Counted from the first letter of the stretch, positions 11,060 through 22,171 are shown. The stretch is 64,000 nucleotides of DNA from Neoceratodus forsteri (GCA_016271365.2 CM057451.1:372269501-372333500), one strand, 5' to 3'. Numbers and translations are program-made. The notes: generated by a model not told the origin, from the letters alone.

Positions 11060-12399
11060 GGAGTAGATTACATCGCCATAGTTGAGAAGGGGGAGAAAAG
11101 TGGACTGATGAGCTTATTTCGAATTTCAAGGGGGAAGAGGGGCCTATTTCTAAAGCAAAAACCTAGTCTGGCTTTTAGCCTTCTAGAGACATCTTCAATA
11201 TGGTCCTTGAGAGTTTGTTGTCAATCCAGATACCTAGGTATTTGAATTTGGTGACAACTTCCAGAGGCTCATTTAGCGTGGTAACAATGAAATCTTGGGG
11301 CACGGTATTGAGGGTACCTGTGGCAGCACTACAGGAGAATATCATCGCTTTAGTCTTCTTGGCATTAAGCAGAAGCTTTGCCTTTATAAGATTATGCTCA
11401 ACTTGCGCAAAGTCCGCTTGAAGCACTCCCTTGACTTCAGAAAGCGATGAGCCAGAGGTATACAGCACGGTATCATCTGCGAAAAAGTGCAGATTGGACG
11501 TAGATATACTGGAATCAAGATCATTAATATATAATGAAAACAAGATAGGGCCTAGGATGGATCCTTTGGGGACGCCTCTTACAACTGGCAAGGCAGCAGA
11601 AAAACATCCTTCTGCTTTTACTTTTTGGGATCTCCCAGTTAAGTAACTACAGAACCACTGAGTAGTATGGTATGTGGCACCCAACTTTGCAAGGCAATTG
11701 ACTAGTAGATTGTGATCAACAGTATCAAAAACTTTGCTTGGATCCAAAAAGACTGCTCCCATTACCTTCTTTGCATCTATAGCAGAGACCCAGTCATTGG
11801 TTACTTTTGCTAATGCAGAAATTGTGTTGTGATTTGCCCCGGAGCCAGATTGGGCTGGGTTAATGAGAGAGAAGGTTTCCAAGTGAGATTTTAACTGATT
11901 GTGGATCAGTTTTTCCAGAACTTTAGAAAGGATAGGCAATATGGAGATAGGCCTGTAGTTATTTACATCGCACGGGTCACCAGATTTGAACAGAGGGAGG
12001 ATATGCACTGATTTCCAGCAGGACAGCACAGTAGCAGATGTAATGGAAAGATTGAAGATGTGGAGAATAGGGGAAGCTAGATGGGCATATCCTAACCTTA
12101 GGAAAAAGGGTTCCAAGCCATCATCCCCTGCACTTTTTTTGGTGTCTAGATTAAGGAGAGAATCTTCTGCTTCTTTAAAAGTTATCTCACGCAGCTGGAA
12201 AGGGCTAGGTGCAGGGCTAGGTATTTTGGCGGGGGGGGATGCTGGCTCACCGCAGAAACAGCATAAGGTGAAGAATCGAAAGCTAGCCCAGCTGTGGCAA
12301 AGTGGGAGTTAAGTTCCTCAAGGATTAAGGACTTGTTTTCCACTATCTTACCACTTGCAACTAACTTTGTTGGGACAGAAGGGGCCGCGGGCCGCCCTT
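11060..12399 (-). pseudogene. Inner LINE reverse transcriptase
   Basis: The 313-residue frame (12116-11175) contains, in order, NYRPISILPILSKVLEKLI, VFLDPSKVFDTVDHNLL (first catalytic Asp), GVPKGSILGPILFSLYINDL and the FFADDTVLY box with two catalytic Asps. A FKYLGIWID block follows, near the thumb. It primes and copies LINE RNA at the nicked target. FF in place of the usual FY and VPKG in place of VPQG are minor changes. This is the longest open frame of any LINE in the window, so the element is fairly young. Confidence 0.9.
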
Positions 12400-13270
12400 C
12401 TATAGATTTAATTGTCCTCCATATTTTATGACGGTTACCTTTACTTGTTCTAGGGTAGAGATATAACAGTTAGCGTTAGCAGAACGTATACTTTTCACAC
12501 AGGTGTTCCTGGCTGTTCTAAAAGCCTGCCAATCCAAAGATTTCTTAGAGTGCCTAGCTTTTGCCCAGAGCTTGTCTTGGGCTATGAGGGCTGCCTTAAG
12601 ATCTGAGGTGAACCAGGGGTTGGAGTTGTTCCATACCCTTACTTTGATGACAGGAGCATGCTTATTTATCAGTCTAGTAAGAATGTCATTAAGGGTGTAA
12701 GCTGCCTCATTGACATCTTTGGCTAGGTAGAGGTCTTGCCAGCTGATCATACCCAGGTCAGAAAGGAAGTTTACTGTACTGAACTTGCGAAAGGACCGTC
12801 TTGTTATAAAGATGGGCTGCAGTCGGGCCTTAATTTGAGATCTTATGCAAGTAACAATCCCATGATCACTCATGTCATTGTGAATCACTGCTGTGTGAGA
12901 TATTTTATGTGGGTGAGTGGTTAGTACCACATCTAGGATGGAGCTGTTGGCAGTATTTAGAACGTTATTCCTAGTAGGTTCGTTGACTAGTTGCCCAAGA
13001 CCTAGCTCGTCGCAAAGGGATTTGAGGCTATGTGATTTAGGTGTTAGCCAATCCATATTTAGATCCCCTAGAAGTATTGTTTCAGTTTTTACATCTGCAA
13101 ACATCGATTTCAGAAAATTAAGGACTTCATCGCCAACAGACGGAGGTCTATAACCACCTATAATAGTAATGCATTCAGAAGAGGGGAGATGAAGGTTCAG
13201 AGAAATTATCTCAAATTCCTTAGGTAAAGATTTGCAGCTAATATTAGTGACCGAGTACTTAGATTTGGCA
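12400..13270 (-). pseudogene. Inner LINE endonuclease, N-terminally truncated
   Basis: The 234-residue open frame (13104-12400), extended upstream in the same region to 13270. It holds IIGGYRPPS, then LLGDLNMDW (catalytic Asp and Asn), SILDVVLTT, and MSDHGIVT with the catalytic SDH. The N-terminal Asn and Glu blocks are missing because the element is 5'-truncated. The C-terminal part (PWFTSDLKAALIAQDKLW) is the connector to the RT and is typical of the L2/CR1 group. Confidence 0.85.
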
Positions 13271-13281
13271 TAAGTAGGAGT

Positions 13282-14015
13282 AGCTCTCTATGTAAGGGAA
13301 GGGATCAAAGCAACAGAACTAAAGAGTAAACAGGGAACAGATGAGACACTCTGGGTCACCCTGGAGACAGGAAATGGCAACACAATCCACATGGGGGTTG
13401 TATACAGGCCCCCATCTCAGGGGGAAGGAAAGGACAAGGAAATGATAGAAGGCATCCTTAGAATGGCAGGAAAAGGGGAGATACTGTTGATGGGGGACCT
13501 GAATATGCCAGATGTTAACTGGAGCACCTTTGCTGCAGGCACATCCAAGAGCAGGGTCATTCCTGATGCCCTACAAGGGACATGCCTCAGACAGCTAGTA
13601 TTGGAACCCACTTGGGAGGGAGCAATCTTAGACCTGGCACTCTCAAACGGGGACAGAGAAAGAATCTTGGATTTAGAAGTGGATAGCTATCTGGGAACAA
13701 GCGACCACCAAACAGTGTGGTTCACGATAAACACAGCCATAGAGTCAAGCCATACAAAGGCAAGAGTATTGGACTTTAGGAGGCTTAACTTTGGGAAAAT
13801 GAGAGTGCACCTCAGAAAAACACTACCAAACAGGCAAGAAGGAGGGGTGGAGGAACAATGGGGAGTAATCAAAACAACTATCACAAAGGCTTTGTATGAA
13901 GCAAATCAACAAAACACAATGAAGGAAAAAAATGCTATGGTTCTCAAAAGAGGTGGCAAGGAAGGTTAAGGAGAAAAGGATAGCATTCAGGAAATAAGGA
14001 AACACAGAAGGAGCA
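13282..14015 (+). pseudogene. CR1-A ORF2, rest of endonuclease
   Basis: Resumes the frame broken at 10079. VALYVREGIKAT leads to VVYRPPSQGEGKD, LLMGDLNMPDVNW (catalytic Asp/Asn), AILDLALSN and TSDHQTVWF (catalytic SDH). The 192-residue frame 13391-13969 is intact. With 9880-10079 it makes a complete APE endonuclease apart from the inner LINE. Confidence 0.88.
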
Positions 14016-15835
14016 GGACAGAGAATTTTATCACTTAAAGCAGGAGGAGGAAGGGACGGCAGTCAGAATAGCAAAGGCCCAAATCGAGGAAAGGATAGTC
14101 AACTCTGTTAAGAAGGGGGATAAGATCTTTTATAGGTACATTAGGGAGTGAAGAAAGGGAGAGATACTGAGGCTTAATAATGGGGAGGGAATGTGGGCAG
14201 ACGGTGACAGTGAAAAAGCAGGAATACTGAATGAATATTTCTGCTCAGTATTCACAAAGGAAGAGGAGAGGGAGGTACCTAAACCAAACAAGAGAAACAC
14301 TCTGGATACGGGGGTCGATACCAGTCCATTCACAGAAGAAAGGGTCTGAAAGAACTAGTAAAATTGAAGGTGGACAAAGCAATGGGGCCTGATGGGATTC
14401 ACCTAAAAATTCTAAAAGAACTAAGGGTAGAACTAGTGACACCACTGACAACTCTCTTTAACAAATCATGGGAGGATGGGGTTGTACCTGAGGACTGGAG
14501 GAGGGCAGATGGGATTCCTCTTCACAAAGTGGGAGCAGGGCAGAGGCACGAAACTGCAGACCAGTTAGTTTGACCACAGTGGTAGGGAAAATGATGGAAT
14601 CACTTCTGAAGGAAAGAACTGTTGAGTACCTAGAGGCCAGTGGGGCACAGGACTCAAGGCAGCATGGATTCACAGTGGGAAGGTCGTGTCAAACAAATCC
14701 AATAGATTTCTTTGACTGGGTGACCAAAGTAGCAGACTAGGGAGAGGCTGTGGACATGGCCTACCTAGATTTTAGCAAGGCATTTGATACAGTCCCACAC
14801 AAAAGATTAATATACAAGTTAGCCACCCTTGGAGTGGGTCCCAAGATGGTAGCCTGGATAAAAAATTGTCTGGACAACAGGATGCAAAGGGTAGTAAACG
14901 GAGTCCACAGTGAAGAAAGGAGGGTTACTAAGCGGGTACCGCAGGGTTCAGTACTGGGACCGGTCCTTTTAATGTCTTTATAAGTGACATTGCAGAGGAA
15001 CTGGAAGGAACGATGTCTCTTTGCAGATGACACAAAGATCTGCAACAGGGCTGATACACAAGATGGAGTGGAAAGGATGAGAAGGGACTTGGCAAGGTTG
15101 GAGGAATGGTCAGATGTATGGCAGCTTAGATTCAACGCAAAGAAGTGCAAGGTAATGCACCTGGGAAACAAAAACCCAGGGGAAGAGTACACACTGGGGG
15201 GTGAGACACTGACAACAACAAAAATGGAAAGGGACCTGGAGCTAAGTATATTAGATGACCTAAAGGTGGGCAAGCAATGTGAAAAGGCTGGGGGGATACG
15301 GTGATGCATAAGGAGAGGCATCAACAGTAGAAAACAGGAAGTTGTTATCCCTCTGTAAAGACAGTTGGTGAGACCCCATCTGGAGTACTGTGTGCAGTTC
15401 TGGAGACCCCATCTCCGCAAAGACGGACAGAGTGGAGGCTGTCCAGAGGAGTGCAACCAAAATGGTACAGGGTCTGCACCAGAAGACATATGAAGAGAGA
15501 CCAAATGAGCTTAATATGTATACCCTTGAGGAAAGAAGGGAGAGGGGACCATGAAAGAAACTTTCAAGTATCTCAAGGGAATCAAAGTCCAAGAGGGTAG
15601 TATCTTTCAGAAAAAGAGATGTGCAAGAACAAGGGGGCACAATTTGAACACTGTGGGGGGACAGATCAGAAGTAATGTGAGGAAGTATTTTTTCATGGAG
15701 TGGGTTGTGGATGCATGGAACAGCCTTCCTGAAGAGGTTGTGGAGTTAAGAACAGTGGGGGAATTCAAAAGTGTATGGGACAGACATAAGGCAGTCCTAC
15801 TGGGGGGTAGGAGGAAGCAGGCTGTTGGTTAACTG
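14016..15835 (+). pseudogene. CR1-A reverse transcriptase and C-terminus
   Basis: Fragments in three frames. VDKAMGPDGIHLKILKEL (about 14370) is the finger block. MAYLDFSKAFDTVPHKRLIY (14756) carries the first Asp. RVPQGSVLGPVL follows, then CLFADDTKICNRADTQ (about 15010) with the two catalytic Asps, and LRFNAKKCKVMHLG. The C-terminal WRPHLRKD-like block (about 15400) and FFMEWVVDAWNSLPEEVV (about 15690) are typical of CR1. At least three frameshifts separate these. Confidence 0.88.
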
Positions 15836-15921
15836 GGATCTGCAGCTTATCCGTCAGGTAGGAAAATGGGCAGGCTAGGTGGGCCAAGTGGTCCCTATCT
15901 GCCATCAAATTCTATGTTTCT
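15836..15921 (+). terminator. CR1-A 3' end with octamer
   Basis: Short 3' untranslated region ending GGTGGGCCAAGTGGTCCCTA, then ATTCTATG and a variant TTTCTACG. CR1 elements end in tandem octamers instead of poly-A; the RT recognises this end. Confidence 0.8.
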
Positions 15922-16415
15922 ACGTTAACCGACATGCCAATTTGTCAGTTAGACAGAAAATTCGGTTCTAGAAGAAATTTACAAAAAAATGCGGTCCGGT
16001 TCCTTCAGGAATAAAAACTGCTAAATGGCAAAAACAAATAGAGATTTAAAACTTTAAAGAGAAAGAGCATCTTGGTTCCCATGTTGTGGAACAGAGACAA
16101 CAAAACTACAAATGGTTGCAAATCTGACTTAGGTTTTTGAAACTAACTACAGTAAAACAGAAATAAAGAAAGGAAAAAACTGACTGAAAAACAACTTAAA
16201 AGCAAAGTTTCTCCAGTTCCAAGGAAACGAAATCAGAGAAACACTAAAATAATACACTAACCAATACTGTACTAATACAAACTACAATCAAGCACACTAG
16301 AGGCAGAGATATGAGGAAAATAAATGAGTTTTTGTAAGAAAACACTGAAATAAAAGACTTGCAGCAAAGTTGCTGAGAGAGAGAGATCTTTGAAGCATCT
16401 TGCTACTACAGGTGG
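15922..16415 (-). other. DIRS-A 5' leader, resumed
   Basis: Non-coding AT-rich sequence between the CR1-A 3' end and the right terminal repeat. It reads as the untranslated leader of DIRS-A on the minus strand. No gene is seen. Confidence 0.65.
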
Positions 16416-16580
16416 AGAAATGAATCTGAGGGAAACTACAGTAGGCTGCAGCACCCAGAGGCAGAGATTTGAACTACATTTTAAGTTCCACTGCAACCTC
16501 CCTTCATAAGTTCCAGTGTCTGGGGCAGTTGAGCCTACTGGGCTAACTGCATTAGTTAAGCACAATGAGGGATTCCTGAG
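16416..16580 (-). repeat. DIRS-A right inverted terminal repeat
   Basis: Reverse complement of 985-1157, with blocks such as TGAATCTGAGGGAAACTACA and CACAATGAGGGATTCCTGAG. It marks the 5' end of the minus-strand element and would hold its promoter. Confidence 0.85.
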
Positions 16581-16583
16581 ATT

Positions 16584-17039
16584 TGAAAGGGAGAAATATG
16601 CAGCTCTCCAGTAGCTGTTATTTAAACCTGTACATTAGGGAAGTGTCAGTGATGACTTCTAACCCTTTTACTCCCTCACCCATTTCCAGAAACTGGTACA
16701 ATTCAATAAATGGGAACTGCATTATAAAACCTCCAACATTTTCAAAATAGTAACTCAGAAAAGGAAAAGGAGGTACTAGTAAAAAGTCTTCACACATGTC
16801 CATTCTCTGCAGTACCTGCGATTAGCTAGGTTTGTGGCATGTCTGGGTGACAAAGTGAAGTATGCTGCCAAAGGTACCATGAGGTCAGTGGCAATACAAT
16901 AAAAGGAAATGTTCCCTCACAATGCCACTAACACATTATAAACGTAGTATTCATTGCCCCTGAATTACGAGCTCTTAAAATATAAATCGATATACATAGA
17001 GAAAAGCATTAAGCTAGAATGAGATCACAAATATAACAT
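16584..17039. other. No recognisable feature
   Basis: AT-rich sequence between DIRS-A and the old L1 remnant. No motif, tail or terminal repeat was identified. Confidence 0.55.
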
Positions 17040-17238
17040 TTAGTCAGGGAGCACAGGCAGAGAATCGCACATGTAACGAAATCACTATGCTGTGGTTAGA
17101 GATCTTGGAATTCAGTCTTCCCCAGACTCTGCTTCTTGAAGGACTGCACTTTCATCCTGCCTGGCTGAGAATTCTTTCTCGTAGCATTCCAACCATCTAC
17201 CAGCCACTTTCAGATCTACTGCCACATTTTCCCACCGT
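17040..17238 (-). pseudogene. Antisense L1 ORF1 remnant, C-terminal part
   Basis: Read across the plus-strand L1 insertion, the minus strand gives LLPARLRI (22210-22190) followed by a GGK-W block at 17238-17220 and then WLVDGWNAT. This fits the PARLRV-GGK end of L1 ORF1 proteins. Stops show long decay. The match is short, so confidence is moderate. Confidence 0.5.
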
Positions 17239-17253
17239 AAACAATGCGAAGGC
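17239..17253. repeat. Left target-site duplication of L1-B
   Basis: AAACAATGCGAAGGC, identical to 22172-22186. It flanks the 4.9-kb plus-strand L1 and dates from target-primed insertion. Confidence 0.9.
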
Positions 17254-17299
17254 AGAGCTGGGATATGTTGACGTGTGACGTACTACTCATCCTAGGCAA

Positions 17300-17975
17300 A
17301 GAAATTATACTTTGTTTTCTGTACCCCAACAGTCGCACTCGAGGCTGGACTATATCTTATTCCCCATAGAACATGTTGGGCAGATAAAGGATAGTTGGAT
17401 TGGTGACAGGACACTGTCAGAACATGCGCCAGTGTTTTGCCAGCTTCACCTGGGGGAATTTTGTAAACAAACATTCTGGAGGCTTAATACATCCTTGCTT
17501 CAAGACCCTGAGATAAAAGAGAAAATTGTAGAAACAATAACACAGGCTTTGGCCGATAATGAAACACCTGAGGTATCAGCTCCGCTTCTCTGGGATACCC
17601 TTAAGACCATAATGAGGGGTAAATTTATTTCCATTTCGGCACATAAGAAAAAACAGCGGGAGGCCCAAAAATCCAGACTGAAAGGGGAGATTGAGACATG
17701 TGAATCTCAACTTAAATTTAAATATGAGGCAGCGATTTATAAAAAGATGTGCAAATTCAAGGCTGAATTAAATAAGTTATTGGATTATCAGGTCGAACAG
17801 AAGGCCATGTTCCTTAAACAAAAATTTTTTATGAAGTGGGGCCCAAGGGCTGTGCGACTACTGGCAGCCTGCTTGCATCCCAGAGAGCTAAAGCAGGATA
17901 ATAATTCTAATATCCTAGTACCAGGCGAAACACAGACGACTCTAGGAAATAGTAGAAGCCTTTAGAGATTTCTAT
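17300..17975 (+). pseudogene. L1-B endonuclease end and connector
   Basis: The 217-residue frame starts SRLDYILFPIEHVGQI and ends its endonuclease part with TLSEHAPVFCQL, where the usual SDH is SEH. A helical connector follows, with AQKSRLKGEIETCESQL and KQKFFMKWGPRAVRLLA, the equivalent of the L1 K-Q-K-F-F-E-G-K block. The missing first two thirds of the endonuclease reflects 5' truncation. Asp to Glu in SDH would impair catalysis. Confidence 0.85.
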
Positions 17976-18395
17976 ACTTTCTGTACGCCCTTCCCCCACT
18001 GAGAATAGAATATTAGAATATCTTGAAAGGTTTCCTCCCTTCACTGTCTAGACAGGCTAAAGCGAGGCTGATAGCCCCTATCTCGGAGCTGGAACTTCTT
18101 ACTGAAGTCTCTAGACTGAAGGCCTCGAAGTGCCCAGGCACAGATGGGCTCCCCGGGGAGTTTTATAAGCATTTTAGGGAACAGCTGATACCCCAGCTTC
18201 ACAAAGTACACTATACAATATGATAACACAGACGGATGAACCCTCCCCCCCCAGTTTCTTGGGAGCAGGCTATCATATCCGTAATCCCTATGCTGGGGAA
18301 AAACCCGACACTCTGCCCCTCATATCGTCCTATTTCGATTTTAAACACCGATTATAAAATCTCTATGACAATTCTTGCTCGACCCAGAAGGTCGA
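17976..18395 (+). pseudogene. L1-B RT, N-terminal part
   Basis: The frame 18023-18223 reads KASKCPGTDGLPGEFYKHF, the L1 RT block KSPGPDG-EFY. Next, 18236-18390 reads YRPISILNTDYKI and ILAR. The CR1-C insertion follows at once; the next L1 residues (MQEFITQLINLDQTGFIPNR) resume at 19467. Confidence 0.87.
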
Positions 18396-19469
18396 GACAG
18401 GGGATAGTCCTGATCCCCATGAGCCGCCATTAGTGGGGTCCCACAGGATCAGTCCTGGGCCCCTCCTGTTCAACGCCTACGCTCTGACATAAGGACAGGT
18501 ATCAGGAGTGAGATGAGTCTCTTTGCAGATGACTCAAAACTGGGAGTGTGGTGGATGGGGAGGAGGGAGGGTGGCCTACAGGGGACCTGGAGGCTCTGGA
18601 AAGATGGTCTAGAAAGTGGAAGCTGAGGTTCAATGCAGGAAATGCAAGGTACTGCACCTGGAGGCCAGAAACCTGGGCAAGTGTACACCCTCGTGGGGCA
18701 AATGCTACAAGTCTCGATGGCTGAGAGGGACCTGGGGGTGGTGGTGGATGTCAAGATGAACAACTCGGAGACTTGTAGGAGGGCAGCAGCCAAGGCCAGC
18801 AGGATGCTGAGATGCATCGCTAGAGGGATCACCTCCAGAAGGAGGGAAGTGATACTCCCTCTGTATAACTCCTTGGTGAGGCCGCACCTCGAGTACTGTG
18901 TGCAGTTTTGGAGGCCACACTTAAAGAGGGACATTAAGCTCCTGGAGAGGGTCCAGAGGAGGGCAACCAAAATGATTTGGGGCTTGGGGGACAGGACCTA
19001 TGAGGAGAGGCTTGAAGAGCTAAATATGTACACATTGGAAGAGAGAAGGGACCGAGGGGACATGCTAGAGGTCTTCAGGTACATGAAGGGGGTAAACATG
19101 GGAGGAACAGTCAGGGTGCTTCGAAGGAAGCAGGAGGGGGCCACTAGAGGGCATGGGTGGAAGCTGGAAGGGGGAAGATTCAGGGGAGAAAGGAGGAGGT
19201 GCTACTTGACTGAGAGAGTGGTGGAGCCATGGAATGTGCTGCCTAGGGGGGCTGGTGGAGGCAGAGACAGTGGAGGGGCTCAAGAGGGGGTGGGACAGGT
19301 ACAGGGGAAGGGTTCTGGAAGCAAAATCCAATGCAGCAAGAATATCCGAACTGGAAAGGGAGAAGGCGAGGGGGGCAGCAAGGTCAGCTCCCAGAGTGGG
19401 GGCTGACCAAACGAGCAGACGCGAAAGACCGTTAGGCCTATTCTGTTGGCATTTTAGTATGTTAGTATG
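18396..19469 (+). mobile_element. CR1-C: 5'-truncated CR1 inside L1-B
   Basis: Starts at the RT block GVPQGSVLGP (about 18433) and runs to a CR1 3' end with two perfect octamers TTAGTATG (19454-19469). L1-B reading resumes directly after. No clear target duplication is seen, which is usual for CR1. It is GC-richer than L1-B. It differs from CR1-A and from the 47523/63238 copies, so it is a separate subfamily. Confidence 0.88.
18430..19345 (+). pseudogene. CR1-C RT end and C-terminal domain
   Basis: MSLFADDSKLG (about 18515) holds the catalytic Asps. The 257-residue frame from 18633 begins in a shifted position, then reads LGVVVDVKMNNSETCRRAAA, ITSRRREVILPLYNSLVRPH and LEYCVQFWRPHLKRDIKLLE. 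Then come EERRDRGDMLEVFRYMKG and, in a shifted frame, LTERVVEPWNVLPR. These are CR1 thumb/C-terminal blocks. One or more frameshifts; inactive. Confidence 0.87.
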
Positions 19470-19990
19470 CAGGAATTTATAACCCAACTGATCAATCTAG
19501 ATCAGACGGGTTTTATCCCAAATCGACAGGCACAAGATAACCTGCATAGGACTGCCCATTTAATTGATCATGTGAACCTCACCCAAGCTCCCTCCATTTT
19601 CTTAAGCTTTGATGCAGAAAAGGCTTTTGATAAAGTTTCTTGGCCCTTTTTGAGGGTTGTATTGGTTAAATTTGGGTTTCCCGACCTATTCATTAAGGCC
19701 ATTTTCAAAATATATCATACACCAAAGGGTTATATTAGGGCTAATGGACATGTTTCTACCTCCATTACACTATATAGGGGTACGTGACAGGGTTGCCCCA
19801 TGTCACCTATGCTCTTTGCTTTATATTTGGAACCACTGGCACAGAGTATTAGAGAGAACTCAGATATAAAAGGGATTTCTATAGGACGGGAGGAGCACAA
19901 ACTCGCTCTATATGCAGACGACATTCTGTTATATATCACGGAGCCAGAGTCCTCTATCCCCCGCCTATTTTGACATCTGAACGATTTCTC
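19467..19990 (+). pseudogene. L1-B RT core
   Basis: Reads DQTGFIPNRQAQDNLHRT, FLSFDAEKAFDKVSWPFL (first Asp), then a stop in [18 protein letters not shown], and [12 protein letters not shown] with both catalytic Asps near 19905. The order and spacing are standard for L1-clade RT. Confidence 0.9.
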
Positions 19991-19999
19991 GGAGCTTTC

Positions 20000-21240
20000 A
20001 GGTTACACCCTAAACACCCATAAAACAGAGACCACTGCCCTCAATTATGACCCGTCTCGAACTCTTAGGGAAAGCTACCCGGTGAAGTGGGATCTCCTCA
20101 CTATGAAATATCTGGGGATCAACTTGTCTTCCAACAATTCTCAACTTTATGAGTTGAACTCCCCCCACCCCTTACTACGGCAAATACAAGCAGATATAGA
20201 AAGGTGGTCTGTGCTCCCTCTCCCATTTCATTCTAGAATACAGACAGTTATGATGAACCTTCTCCCTAGATTCTTATTTTTATTTCAATGTGTACCTTGT
20301 AATGTTACAAAGGAAAGATTGGATGCTTGGCAGAGGATTCTGCTAAGATTTACATGGTCGGGTAAACGCCCTAGAATCAGAAAACAGACTCCCTTTCTCC
20401 CTAAAGAGGAGGGGGGCTTCGGTGTTCCCTGTCTGGAAGGGTATTGGGTTGCAGCCCAGATGAGGATTGCCCTTTTACTCTTGCACCCCACTTACCAATC
20501 CAGTTGGAAGACAATGGATTTGGCGGTCGCGAGCTCACCCGCATTGCTATCCCAGATATTTGTTCAAACAGCAATAGCAAATAACCTGCCCTCACCATTT
20601 TGTGGTACCACTGCGGCGCTGGAGGGATGCAGACGGGGATGTGGGTGGTGAGCCACAAGGGCATACCTCTGGAAATACCAGTGCTGGTCACAAAGCATAT
20701 CTTGCACATTGGCACATAGGGATCCCTGGTATAGACGCCAAGAGAGACGTGGGTGTAGGGCTCCCTGGCAATTTTTAAAAGGGGACCAAATTCTAACCTT
20801 TGAGGAGGCTGTAGAGAAGTTTGGATGGACGCAAAGAGACCTTCTTTTCTATTATCAGATTAGAGACTATATAATGAAACACTTACGTGAGTCCTCCAAG
20901 ACCTCCAGGGAGATCCCACATCCAGTTGTGTTTGAGAAAATTTTTTGGGGGAGAGGAGAAAGGGCAATCTCATTACTTTATACGAATTATATTACTGACT
21001 CAAACCATTCAACAAAATACATAGAGGTGAAGTGGGAGAAGGAATTTGAAATAAGATTAAATGAGGAGAGGTGGTTACAGTCCATTAAAAATACCTGGCG
21101 CTCCTTATCGTCTCCGGGATGGCGGGAGTTTTTGTGGAAGCTTAGAAGTAGGTACTTTCGTGTACCTGAACAGGTGGCTAGATGGAACCCGCAGGTCCCG
21201 CCCTCATGCTGGTAAGAGTGTGGCGCCTCTCCTGCAACAC
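20000..21240 (+). pseudogene. L1-B ORF2 C-terminal region
   Basis: The frames 20082-20651 and 20709-21215 contain MKYLGINLSSNNSQLYELN, NLLPRFLFLFQCVP, LRFTWSGKRPRIR, FLPKEEGGFGVPCLEGYW and AVEKFGWTQRDLLFYYQIRD, all typical of L1-clade ORF2. Near 21210 the Cys-rich end (CW-CGA-ATQAHVFW) resembles the L1 C-terminal zinc knuckle. A frameshift near 20640-20700 splits it. Confidence 0.87.
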
Positions 21241-22171
21241 AGGCCCATGTTTTCTGGCAGCGTCCTGTAATCAACCAGTACTGGAGCAGTATATGTAGGC
21301 GACTCCAGGAAATGTTTAATATTGTGACCCCATTGGGCCCAGAGCATGTTATTTTAGGCTTTATACCCTGTTGAGATAAGAGGCCAGGAAGCTAAATATT
21401 TGTGGAATATCTTGATCGCAGTTACTTGTAAGGCTGTTTCCAGGAGATAGCTGTCCCCCCCAGCCACCCACTGAATTGGAATGGAAGGAATTGGTAAACA
21501 ATGTGAAAACATATGAGAGAATAACTTTCTCCTTGGCCCTGAAGGCACCACAATTTGTAAACAGGTGGACCAGGTGGGAACTTCTGGGTTAGAGGACCTC
21601 TGATGGAGGAGGAGCTGGGGTGAATGTTACCCCTCCACCTCCTTGATCTGGCCCTCTCTATGCCTCACCCCCCTCCTCCCCCTTTCTCCCCCCAACCTTT
21701 GCCTCTGATCTGGGTGTAAGTATTAGGGTAAAGTGCAATGGTTAATGATTATTAAATTAATGTAATGTGAAGTTATTATGCCTATGTATACATAAAATGT
21801 ATTCACATATAATTAAGGGCTTCTCCCCTTTCTTTTTTCTCTCTCTCTCTTTCCCTCTTTGGGATCTACGTTGAGTATGTAACATTTGACAGGAAGCAGT
21901 AGTCTAACACTAGGTGTTTTCTCTTTATTATCCTGAATAAATGTAGTAAAATATTAATGGATATTTGTTTTTGTAATTCATTAATATGAATATCAAGGTT
22001 AACAGATGTCAAATCCACCGAGAATGGCCCCGGTGATGGTAGTGGGTCATGCCTAGTTAAAGACTTTTTGTTTTTATCAAGATGGATACCATATTGTAAT
22101 AGGTTCTATTATGTGGATCTGTATGGTATATGCTTTGATCAATAAAGATGAAGTATATAAAAAAAAAAAAA
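21241..22171 (+). other. L1-B end of ORF2 and 3' untranslated region
   Basis: After the Cys-rich block the reading decays. A pyrimidine-rich tract (about 21640-21710 and 21820-21855), the signal AATAAA (22140-22145) and a poly-A run follow. Confidence 0.75.

Larger units (their letters stand above)
10080..13275 (-). mobile_element. L2/Rex1-group LINE nested in CR1-A
   Basis: A minus-strand LINE lacking its 5' end: it starts within the endonuclease and ends with a 3' tail of CTTGAA-type repeats (10080-10106 on the plus strand). The word AGGAGT is present at both junctions (10074-10079 and 13276-13281), and the host CR1 reading frame resumes straight after it, so this is likely a 6-bp target duplication. 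The RT (FFADDT, NYRPISILP, FDTVDH) places it in the CR1/L2/Rex1 group. I cannot separate L2 from Rex1 with confidence. Confidence 0.83.
8515..15921 (+). mobile_element. CR1-A: long CR1 LINE inserted in DIRS-A
   Basis: Plus-strand ORF1 with a Cys-rich finger and an esterase-like domain, then ORF2 with an APE-type endonuclease and an RT, in the order known for CR1. The 3' end shows the octamer ATTCTATG (15909-15916) followed by a variant, typical of CR1. DIRS-A leader sequence lies on both sides. A minus-strand LINE (10080-13275) splits ORF2, so CR1-A itself is about 4.2 kb. The 5' edge is uncertain (8515-8750). Frameshifts make it inactive. Confidence 0.88.
941..16583 (-). mobile_element. DIRS-A: DIRS-type tyrosine-recombinase retrotransposon, split by later insertions
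   Basis: On the minus strand the order is gag (8110 to 6253), reverse transcriptase (6252 to 5553), RNase H (5550 to 5001), a connecting region, then tyrosine recombinase (2518 to 1490). This is the DIRS order. The ends are inverted copies of each other (985-1157 and 16416-16580), and an internal complementary region at 1385-1490 matches both ends, which is diagnostic of DIRS elements. No target duplication is expected or seen, because DIRS elements integrate with a tyrosine recombinase. Many frameshifts and stops make it non-functional. Without the insertions at 2519-4099, 4251-4683 and about 8515-15921 it would be about 6 kb, normal for the family. The outer edges are uncertain by about 50 bp. 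Confidence 0.88.
17254..22171 (+). mobile_element. L1-B: L1/Tx1-like LINE, 5'-truncated
   Basis: Begins inside ORF2 (endonuclease C-terminal part), continues with RT and C-terminal domains, and ends with AATAAAG and a ~17-nt poly-A run at 22158-22174. A 15-bp duplication (17239-17253 and 22172-22186) flanks it. The RT blocks ([40 protein letters not shown]) and the LPRFLFLFQ and PFLPKEEGGFG blocks are those of the L1/Tx1 clade. A CR1 (18396-19469) interrupts it. Multiple stops are present. Confidence 0.9.

Noticed and set aside
14761..15504. 247-codon minus-strand frame
   Set aside because: Antisense shadow of the CR1-A RT, which is evident on the plus strand.
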